Virus record (IMG/VR): IMGVR_UViG_3300010885_007853
Span: 1 to 23,346 of that record
Length of the DNA: 23,346 nucleotides
Origin: a virus
Strand: one strand, 5' to 3'
Shown here: positions 11,669-19,600 of the stretch, in pieces
Layout of the letters: each line of letters begins with the position of its first letter
Numbering within the stretch: the stretch's first letter is position 1
Program-made: the position numbers and the translations under genes
Notes under the pieces: generated by a model
Seen by the model: only the letters and a program-made list of their open reading frames with translations
The model's database searches: none
What the model was told of the DNA's origin: nothing

Positions 11669-11684
11669 TATATTATAATATATA
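11669..11684. promoter_or_regulatory. TATATTATAATATATA element upstream of terminase
   Basis: An exact 16-bp match to 458-473 in the other divergent region, containing a TATAAT box (11674-11679). A start at about 11686-11690 would give a leader of roughly 60 nt. Candidate promoter for host polymerase or for the phage sigma-like protein. Confidence 0.5.
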
Positions 11685-11750
11685 GGAGAGGTCTACCGTT
11701 TTTAGGGACCGTTATTATACCGATTTATAAGGGACACAGAGGGCAACTAA

Positions 11751-13619
11751 ATGGGCAGAAAACCAGGGATACAAAATATCCCAAAGGGCGAGGCTCAGAA
11801 GAAAGTTCTAGCCCTACTTGAGCAAGGCTCTACTATTACCACCGCTATGGCAGCCGTAGGACGTAACGATGTTACCTTCCGCCAATGGTCAATGCAAGAC
11901 CCTGAGTTTAAAGAGATGGCTGACAAGGCCCGCCTGGCAGGTAAAGGGGTTAAGGCTGACCTGAAGGAACTCAAGGATATAACCTATGAGGATTTTTGTA
12001 CCCAGTTCTTAGAGACCCAGATATTTCCTCACCAGAAAAACTGGATTAATCTAATAGATGGCCAGGACCCTTCTTGGATTCACCCATCTATGATTTATGA
12101 CAAAGCCTCAGACAAACGTATCTTAATCAACGTACCCCCTGAGCACGCCAAGTCGACAACCATAACCTCTAACTACGTAACTTGGAAAATTGTGACCAAC
12201 CCTAACTCACGGGTTATCATAGTTTCTAAGACTCAGAGTATGGCTCGTAAATTTTTGGGACAAATCAAGGATAGATTAACCCACCCAAACTACACCAAGT
12301 TGCATACCGCATTTGGTCCTAACGGTGGATATAAGTCCGACGCTACACAATGGTCGGCAGATATGATTTATCTAGGTACAGGGCGAGACTCTGGTGAGAA
12401 AGACCCTACGGTGCAAGCCTTAGGTATTGGCTCTCAGATTTACGGTGCTCGTGCAGACTTGATTATCCTAGATGACGTTGTGATGAACTCAAATGCCCAC
12501 GAATGGGAGAAGCAAATTGAATGGCTTCAAAAAGAAGTCATCACTCGTTTGGGTCGACACGGCAAACTGCTTATAGTAGGAACCCGTGTTGCCCCAATAG
12601 ATTTATATAAGATGCTGCGGGATGGTTCACAATGGACTGGTGGTAAAACTCCATTTACCTATTTTGCCTGTCCTGCGGTTTTAGAGTTTGATGAGAAACC
12701 TGAAAACTGGAAAACCCTTTGGGCAAAGACTGATAGACCAGAGGGCGAAACAGATGAACCAGATGAAGACGGATTATACGCAAAGTGGGATGGACCAGCG
12801 TTATTTACAAGACGCTCTGAGGTTACCCCGTCTGTTTGGGCAATGGTTTACCAACAAGAAGATGTTATCGAAAATTCAATTTTCTCGCCGACCTGCGTTG
12901 CAGGTTCCGTCAATGGAATGCGAAAACGAGGACCTCTCAAGCCTGGAGTACCAGGGCATCCAAAACATCTTGAATCTTCATATACAGTTATTGGCCTCGA
13001 CCCAGCAATGGCAGGAGCCACAGGGGCGGCAGTAATTACCTACAATCGCTCTGATGGAAAAATTTATATTTTAGATTGTGTCAATATGACAGACTCTACT
13101 CCTCAGCGTATTAGAGATTTAATTGAAGAGTGGGTAATCAAATATAAACCCCAAGAAATAAGAATTGAAATCAACGCCCACCAGAAGGCTTACGCTTTGG
13201 ATGATGATTTAAGAAACTGGTTAGCCCAATACGGTTGCCAACTTAACTCGCACTTTACTGGTAAGAATAAATGGGATACAGGATTTGGTGTGGCCTCTAT
13301 GGCTTCACTGTTTGGGACAGTAAGAGATTCTCGTTTCCAAGATAACAACTTAATCGAACTTCCTTCCAATGAAGGTTCTGAAGGTCTTAAGACACTAGTT
13401 CAACAATTGATTACTTGGAAACCTGATACTAGGAACCCAACAGATACTGTAATGGCTTTATGGTTTGCCGTCATTAGAGTAAGAGAGTTAATGCAACAAA
13501 CCTCAAGTGCATCTAAGTTTGCCAACAACCGTTGGGCGACTAAGGCGCAAATGCAACAAAGACATTCAATTGATTTAAATGAAGCCTTCGCAGAACAATG
13601 GGCCGAAACATACAGTTAG
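11751..13619 (+). CDS. terL: Terminase large subunit (TerL)
   Basis: 622 residues, ATG 11751 with AGAGGG 7 nt upstream. An N-terminal helix-turn-helix-like segment (about 12-62, ending RQWSMQDPEFKEM) resembles a small-terminase DNA-binding region fused to the large subunit. The ATPase has a non-canonical Walker A (PPEHAKST, 129-136) and Walker B (LIILDD, 237-242). The nuclease domain starts at VIGLDPAMAG (D417), and a late DTVMALWFA motif supplies the last acidic residue. It cuts and pumps DNA into the prohead. No separate small terminase is seen beside it. Heads the virion operon; the portal ORF follows after 7 nt. Confidence 0.95.
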   Translation: MGRKPGIQNIPKGEAQKKVLALLEQGSTITTAMAAVGRNDVTFRQWSMQDPEFKEMADKARLAGKGVKADLKELKDITYEDFCTQFLETQIFPHQKNWINLIDGQDPSWIHPSMIYDKASDKRILINVPPEHAKSTTITSNYVTWKIVTNPNSRVIIVSKTQSMARKFLGQIKDRLTHPNYTKLHTAFGPNGGYKSDATQWSADMIYLGTGRDSGEKDPTVQALGIGSQIYGARADLIILDDVVMNSNAHEWEKQIEWLQKEVITRLGRHGKLLIVGTRVAPIDLYKMLRDGSQWTGGKTPFTYFACPAVLEFDEKPENWKTLWAKTDRPEGETDEPDEDGLYAKWDGPALFTRRSEVTPSVWAMVYQQEDVIENSIFSPTCVAGSVNGMRKRGPLKPGVPGHPKHLESSYTVIGLDPAMAGATGAAVITYNRSDGKIYILDCVNMTDSTPQRIRDLIEEWVIKYKPQEIRIEINAHQKAYALDDDLRNWLAQYGCQLNSHFTGKNKWDTGFGVASMASLFGTVRDSRFQDNNLIELPSNEGSEGLKTLVQQLITWKPDTRNPTDTVMALWFAVIRVRELMQQTSSASKFANNRWATKAQMQQRHSIDLNEAFAEQWAETYS

Positions 13620-13626
13620 GAAACAA

Positions 13627-15396
13627 ATGGCTTTAGACATTAGACAAATCGCTGCACGAGTTGAGTCACTCAAGTTTCGTGCTGCAGAGCGTGATGCTCG
13701 TGCTGGAGATGTACTTGCTGTACGTCAAGGCAAAATCGCCGACGTATATCCTGACTTTTTTCCAGAGGGCGTAGATTCAAATGTCGTTGCAAATTTTATT
13801 GATATTGTTGCCAGGGACCTTTCTGAGGTTATGGCGCCTCTGCCAGCAGTCAACTGTTCTGCGGCGAATTCTGTTTCTGACCGTGCCCGTGCTTTTGCTG
13901 ATAAGCGCACTCGCATTGCTTCTAACTATTTTAATCACTCTGACCTTGCGGTACAAATGTACTCAGGAGCGGATAGATATATAACTTACGGTTTCTCTGC
14001 GTTCGTAATTGAACTCGACGAACAAAACCAGATGCCTCGCATACGTATAGAAAACTCTAGGATGGCATATCCTGAATTTGACCGCTATGGACGTTGTGTT
14101 GCATTTGCCAAATTATACTCTTTGACATTGGGTGAGTTAACTGCTCAGTTCCCAGAGTATGAACGTCAACTACTTGGGCCTATGGGATATGACCAAGACC
14201 TAAATGGATTAATTGAAATCATACGCTACTACGATAAAGACCAGTCAGTAGTTTATGTACCGCGCCGTGATAACTTAGTTTTATCTAAGGCTAACAATCC
14301 AATTGGCAAGTTGATGATTGTAGTTGCCAAGCGACCAAACGTTGACGATGATATTCGTGGACAATTTGATGATGTGCTTGGTATTCAATTACTACGCAAT
14401 CGTTTTGCTATGCTTGCAATGGAAGCAGCAGAGAAATCTGTACAGTCTCCTATTGTACTTCCTAACGATGTAAACGAATTACAACTAGGTGGCGATTCGA
14501 TTATACGAACAGCCAACCCAGCAGGTGTACGCCGTGTAGAACTTACTCTGCCACAAGGTGCGTTCACAGAACAAACATTATTAAATCAAGAACTTCGTGT
14601 AGGTTCACGTTACCCTGAGTCTCGCACAGGAAACATTGACGCTTCAATTGTAACTGGCCAAGGCGTACAGGCTTTGATGGGTGCATTTGATACTCAAATT
14701 AAATCTGCTCAAGCAATCTTTGCTTCAGCGCTTCGTGAAGTAATCAGTATCTGTTTTGAGGTGGACGAAAAAGTATTCCCTGGCTCCAAAACTATACGTG
14801 GCGTAGATTCTGGTTCTCCATACGAGATTACCTACGAACCATCAAAAGACATCAAGGGCGACTACTCAGCCGATGTTCGATATGGAATGCTTGCAGGTTT
14901 AAATCCTGCCCAGGGATTAATCTTTATGCTACAAGCATTAGGTGGCGGACTTATCTCTAAAGATATGGCTATGCGTGAGATGCCATTCTCAGTTAACGTT
15001 GGACAAGAACAAGAGAAGATTGAAATTGAAAATATGCGTCAATCGCTATTATCTTCAATTCAGGCATATAGCCAAGCAATTCCTGGTATGGCAGCACAAG
15101 GTCAAGACCCAAGTGACATTGTAAAGAAGATTGCAAATGTAATTAAATTGCGGCAAAAAGGGACAACAATAGAGGAAGCAATCGCTGAGGTATTCGCCCC
15201 AGAGGCTGCTCCTGCACAACCACAGGTTCCTCCTGTTGGTCAGGCACAAATGGTTGAGCAATCGTCCCCTGCTCCCGCAGCCTCACCAGCAGGAGGCGCT
15301 CTTCCTCAAGAGGAAGCAGCACCAGACATTCAAACAATTCTCTCAAGTCTTACATCATCTGGTAAGGCAGGAGCAAGAGTCGTAACTAGAGGCTAA
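13627..15396 (+). CDS. Portal protein
   Basis: 589 residues from ATG 13627 (AGGAA upstream); an earlier in-frame ATG at 13579 lies inside the terminase gene and is less likely. The helical N-terminus, the middle containing VNCSAANSVSDRARAFADKR and RIENSRMAYPEFDRYGR, the VVYVPRRDNLVLS stem-like part and the Gln/Ala/Pro-rich C-terminal tail (from about residue 530) fit tailed-phage portal proteins of actinophages. Position directly after TerL supports this. It forms the dodecameric DNA gate in the capsid vertex. Confidence 0.85.
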   Translation: MALDIRQIAARVESLKFRAAERDARAGDVLAVRQGKIADVYPDFFPEGVDSNVVANFIDIVARDLSEVMAPLPAVNCSAANSVSDRARAFADKRTRIASNYFNHSDLAVQMYSGADRYITYGFSAFVIELDEQNQMPRIRIENSRMAYPEFDRYGRCVAFAKLYSLTLGELTAQFPEYERQLLGPMGYDQDLNGLIEIIRYYDKDQSVVYVPRRDNLVLSKANNPIGKLMIVVAKRPNVDDDIRGQFDDVLGIQLLRNRFAMLAMEAAEKSVQSPIVLPNDVNELQLGGDSIIRTANPAGVRRVELTLPQGAFTEQTLLNQELRVGSRYPESRTGNIDASIVTGQGVQALMGAFDTQIKSAQAIFASALREVISICFEVDEKVFPGSKTIRGVDSGSPYEITYEPSKDIKGDYSADVRYGMLAGLNPAQGLIFMLQALGGGLISKDMAMREMPFSVNVGQEQEKIEIENMRQSLLSSIQAYSQAIPGMAAQGQDPSDIVKKIANVIKLRQKGTTIEEAIAEVFAPEAAPAQPQVPPVGQAQMVEQSSPAPAASPAGGALPQEEAAPDIQTILSSLTSSGKAGARVVTRG

Positions 15397-15410
15397 CTAA
15401 GCGGGGGACA

Positions 15411-15953
15411 ATGACAACAATAATTGGTTTAGAACATAAAGACCGCTGCTTCATAGTTGCCGATAGCCAAACAACTGATGCTGATGGAAAAATTTATTCA
15501 CATCCAGAGGTTAAAAAGATTTCTGAAAATGGAATGTTTTTAATTGCTGGTTCAGGCGAAACATTACCCTGCGATATAGCACAACATATTTGGGAGCCAC
15601 CAACTCCCAGTAAGCAAGATAGAGAAAATTTATATCGTTTTATGATTGTAAAGGCTATGCCATCTCTGCGTAAATGTATGACAGATAATGGTTATAACTT
15701 TGATGAAGATACAAAAGAAACTCGCTTTCAATTTATTATGGCTGTTGGTGGAGAAATCTTTGATGTTGACCAAGAGTTATCAATAAGTAAATCTGCAGAT
15801 GGAGTATATGCTGCAGGCTCAGGCGCACCATATGCGCTAGGTGCTTTATATGCTGGAGCAGATGCACACGAAGCAATGGAGATTGCATCTAAACTTACTG
15901 CATTTACAGCAGGACCATATATATCAAAAGAACAACCTAAAAAAATTAAGTAG
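15411..15953 (+). CDS. Proteasome/HslV-like Ntn-hydrolase, probable head maturation protease
   Basis: 180 residues, ATG 15411 with GCGGGGG upstream. After removal of Met1 the chain starts with Thr-Thr (TTIIGLEHKDRCFIVADS), like HslV and proteasome beta subunits. D18 in VADSQTT takes the place of Asp17, V34-K35-K36-I matches the lysine motif (Lys33), and AGSGE (46-50) fits the conserved glycine turn. The later AAGSGAPYALGALYAGADAHEAM is the usual GSGxxxAxGAL helix. There are two extra residues between Asp17 and Lys33. It lies between portal and putative scaffold/internal proteins, where a prohead protease is expected; none of the common ClpP- or herpes-type proteases was seen. Confidence 0.8.
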   Translation: MTTIIGLEHKDRCFIVADSQTTDADGKIYSHPEVKKISENGMFLIAGSGETLPCDIAQHIWEPPTPSKQDRENLYRFMIVKAMPSLRKCMTDNGYNFDEDTKETRFQFIMAVGGEIFDVDQELSISKSADGVYAAGSGAPYALGALYAGADAHEAMEIASKLTAFTAGPYISKEQPKKIK

Positions 15954-15961
15954 GAGGCGTA

Positions 15962-16420
15962 GTGGCTGGCAACGAAAACAGTGGCGGTAATAGACCAACT
16001 GCACCTCAAAATAATACTGGCGTATCAGCAACAGGCGGTGCTGGTAGCAAAGATGGTCAACCAAATATGTACATTCCAGATATGAAAAGTTTAGGTTCTA
16101 CTGGAGTAGAAACTATGGCACAACAAGGTGGAGCAAAATTGGCTAAAGCAGAAGGAATACCAGCATTTGATATGAGTAGTATTAAAACTTTACTGGATGA
16201 TACCCAACGTCCATTAGAGCCACAATCTACTGGCGTAAACTTTGGTCGTGGAGCAGGAGAAGGCGTATTACCAGCCTCACTTCGTAGCGACGAAAGATTA
16301 ATTGAAAACAAAGAAATTATTAATAAGTATATGCCATCTTTAGTGGCTGCTGCTCAAGCCCCAGATGCGCCAGATTCATACAAACAATTTTTAAGTTTTG
16401 TTATAAAAGAGATGCAATGA
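15962..16420 (+). CDS. Hypothetical virion-module protein
   Basis: 152 residues from GTG 15962, with a strong AGGAGG upstream. The first 35 residues are Gly/Asn/Ser/Thr-rich and disordered; the rest has short helices, with a defined C-terminal helical part (DERLIENKEIINKYM, then PDSYKQFLSFVIKEM). Could be a scaffold-like or adaptor protein, based only on position after the protease. No family recognised. Overlaps the next start (ATGA). Confidence 0.7.
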   Translation: MAGNENSGGNRPTAPQNNTGVSATGGAGSKDGQPNMYIPDMKSLGSTGVETMAQQGGAKLAKAEGIPAFDMSSIKTLLDDTQRPLEPQSTGVNFGRGAGEGVLPASLRSDERLIENKEIINKYMPSLVAAAQAPDAPDSYKQFLSFVIKEMQ

Positions 16421-16611
16421 GTGCTTTTGCTCCTGGCAGTTTATATGACAATATTGATAAGTTTGCAAATTCTTTAGGCTATCAAAACCTAGGAATTATT
16501 ATGAAATTATCAGTAGTCCCTTGGGACTCAGTAGATGATAGGGACGCTTTTATTGAAGCAATTACACAAGAACAACCACAAGGCAGTGCACCTAGTCGTA
16601 AAAGAATTTAA
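16417..16611 (+). CDS. Hypothetical small protein
   Basis: 64 residues; ATG 16417 overlaps the previous stop. Mostly helical with a polar C-terminal tail (QEQPQGSAPSRKRI). No motif recognised; translationally coupled to its upstream neighbour and followed by the giant gene after 9 nt. Confidence 0.65.
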   Translation: MSAFAPGSLYDNIDKFANSLGYQNLGIIMKLSVVPWDSVDDRDAFIEAITQEQPQGSAPSRKRI

Positions 16612-16620
16612 GGAGATATA

Positions 16621-19600
16621 ATGTCATTATGGAATAGTTTCCTAGACAATATCGCCAAACCCGTCGGTGGTTTTATTGGTAACACTGCTGAATATTTGGC
16701 AGGTACATTTACTGGTAATTTTGGTTCACCATCTCAGTATATTTCAAATGTAGCCACTTCTGCTGGAGTTGAGATTGGAACAAGCAAACAACTGGCTGCT
16801 CTTGGATTAGAACAAGAAGCACAAAATATTATTAAAGAAAACTTAAAGTATTCAGTAAAGAATCAATCAGTTAGTAATGACTTAGTATTAAAGGCTGGAG
16901 TTAAACTTCACGATGAAGTTATTTCTCCATATATTACTCGTCCAATTTCTACTGGCGCTTTACTAACAGATTTTGATTCCCCTTTATACTCAAAAGATGA
17001 ATTTGAAAAAGGCTTTCAATTAGCAGATATTACCGAGGCTTATAATCGTTCTGCAGAGGTAAGCCTTGGTCAGGCTCTTACAAAATCAGATTTAACACCA
17101 ATCAAGCCAATAGCAAATGTTGTTTTTGATAAAGGTGGAATTGATTTAGATGAAGTTGATTTATGGAATGATGATGATATTCAGAGAGCATTTGTTGACA
17201 ATACGGTTGGAAGATGGTTTACTGGTCCAGTTGATTTTCTCGCAAGTAACGTTGCTATTGCTAAAGTATTTGGGCTTGCTGCTAAAACTGGCAATTTAGG
17301 TGCTCGTAAAGCAGGACTTGCTACACGAGGCAGAAATCTTTCTCAAGTCGAAAAAGACATTGATGATGGTATTTTATTTACTCAAAGCGATACTGCTTCT
17401 GGCAGACAGACTTCTATTGGCAGTGATGTTAATAAATTGGCTAGTACTTCTAATATTGATGAAGTATCTACAATACTTACAAAGTACACAAACAACGAAA
17501 ACTTATTTGGTCCAATACAAAGGGCGACTGACCCAAACACAGTTAAAGATTTAATCCTTGCCGATAAAGGTTATCTACCAGCATTAGATAGATTATCCAA
17601 GAATGCTCCTGCTGACCTTTATGAAATTGCAGATATGAACTCTATGATGAGGGCTAAAAGAGTTGAAGATGGCAAGCCACTAGAATTTTCAGATGAATCT
17701 TGGACTCGCTTAAATGCTGCATTTGATGACGCTATTAATCGTGTGCCTGAGTATAAATTTATTAAAGACTCATTGCTTGACCCAGGCACAGGAACCCCAT
17801 ATAAATTTGCAAGAGATTATGTACCTATGGAGCCAGTTCTTGGTAAAAGCGCACTTATTAAAACTCGTGATAAGTTACAGAACTTAAAGGCTTCTGCTAT
17901 CACTAGAGATTTTACTAGACTTGGTGGAATAGAAGAAAGAATCCTTGGCGGTTCTTTAAATGGACCTATTACTAAAATTGTAAGATTTGTTGGCACAGAA
18001 AAACCACTTGGCTTTGTAACATATTCTGGCTCTCGTCCACTTGACGGTATAAGAGAACTTGATGCATTCTTTGATGATATTGATTTATTTACTAATGGTG
18101 CTAATTTAATCAATATTACACCAAAAACAAAGATTACTGCTGGTGAATTTAGGACACAGGTAAAATCTAAATTTGCCAATGCTCAAACAAATATAGAGCG
18201 CAACAATGTTCTTGATGAACTAGAAGACCAAATAGGATTAATCCTTGCTTACTCAAAAGGATTTTTTGACACTAGAACGATTAGAACATTTACTCAAGAA
18301 ATTAAAAACCAGGTATTTGGTGCCACAAACTCTATTGCTCAAAAAGGTTACGCAATGGATGCTCAAGGGCAACGTGTCATTACCGATGCCCAAACTCAGC
18401 GTCAATTAATTGAGTCTCGCCGTATGGCGCCTTGGGGTTTGGTTGAGCGTGAATTAAACTCTGCTATTAAAAAGCGGAAGTTTGAAACTAAAGTTTATCA
18501 AGCAAATGATGCACTTAAATTTGTTTATGAAACATTCAATAAATACTGGACTATAGATGTTCTTGCACGTCCATTATATATTCCAAAACAATCATTATTT
18601 GAACCAATCCTAAGTGCTACCTTAGCACACGGAAATAAATTCATTACAGATAACATTCCAAATATGTCTAAAAACTTTAATGAAAATAATAAAAATAGAG
18701 CACTTGGTAAAGCAAATAGAGTTCTCAATAAAAAACAATTTGCTGCTGTTGATAAAGCAGTAACTGATATGTCAAAGCAGTTAGATGAGGCAATAGACTC
18801 TTTAGATAGATTAACTGCTGAGGCTGCCCTATATTTAGAGCCAGAAAAATATGCAGTTAAGTTGTCTCCTAAAACAATAAGAGACAATAAAGCCTTAATT
18901 ATGAAAGACCTAAAGGCTGCTTCTAAACTGGTTGATGATATTGAGTTTGAACTACGTGATGCAGTTCGTCCGTTTGGCGAGCAATCAGCCGTACCAACTA
19001 TTGCTTCACTTGAGCGTAGAGTTAACTTCTTAGAATCTTTATCTGGAACAAGCACAAAAAAGACAAAATTGTTTCCAAATATTAAAGAGTATACAGATGG
19101 CGGTAAAGGTGGACTTCCAGAAACGCGCAGTGTTGTTGGATTTGTTGATTCAAAATATCTTGCAAAAATGCCTGGAAATCCAGTTGATGCAGAGTTAGCA
19201 ACATCTTATAGAGAAATCTTCCGCACTGGAAAACTTGAGAATCCACTTGTAGTTATATATGACAACGAGACTGGCCTTGCTTATCTTGGTGAGGGGAACC
19301 ATAGACTTCAAGCCGCTCTTGCTGAAAATGTTCCTTATCTTCCAGTAAGAATTACTCGTGGTTCTGCACGAGAAATGAAAAATAGAGTTGAAAAGGGTCT
19401 TCCTGTTTTACAGGTTAAAAATGATAAAACTCTTCCTTTTACAACTGGTGGACCTAAAGGCCCAGTTGAATATATGCCAACTGACGTTCATCCAAGTTTT
19501 GTATTTGATAAAAAATTTCTTGTCAAAGAAGATGCTATTGCACAAACAAGTCCAACTGTTAGATATGCAGCAGACCTTGCTAACGCTAAAGCAGCAATCA

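Larger units (their letters stand above)
11086..11750. promoter_or_regulatory. Divergent intergenic region between early minus-strand block and virion operon
   Basis: 665 bp without a credible gene. It holds three tandem TAATTGTG octamers (11143-11166) and the palindromes TTGTCGACAA (11221-11230), GTCTTAAGAC (11364-11373) and ACCCTAGGGT (11442-11451). Two overlapping hairpins lie at 11278-11309 (CCCCC/GGGGG against CTGGA/TCCAG), two small hairpins at 11391-11433, and the alternative hairpins at 11621-11654. An AT-rich stretch follows, with TATATTATAATATATA at 11669-11684 containing TATAAT at 11674-11679. It must carry the promoters for both directions, and the density of palindromes would also suit a replication origin. 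Neither can be proved from sequence alone. Confidence 0.6.

Noticed and set aside
11627-11821. 64-residue ORF overlapping the terminase start
   Set aside because: Crosses the AT-rich control region, has no ribosome site and runs into the TerL gene in another frame.
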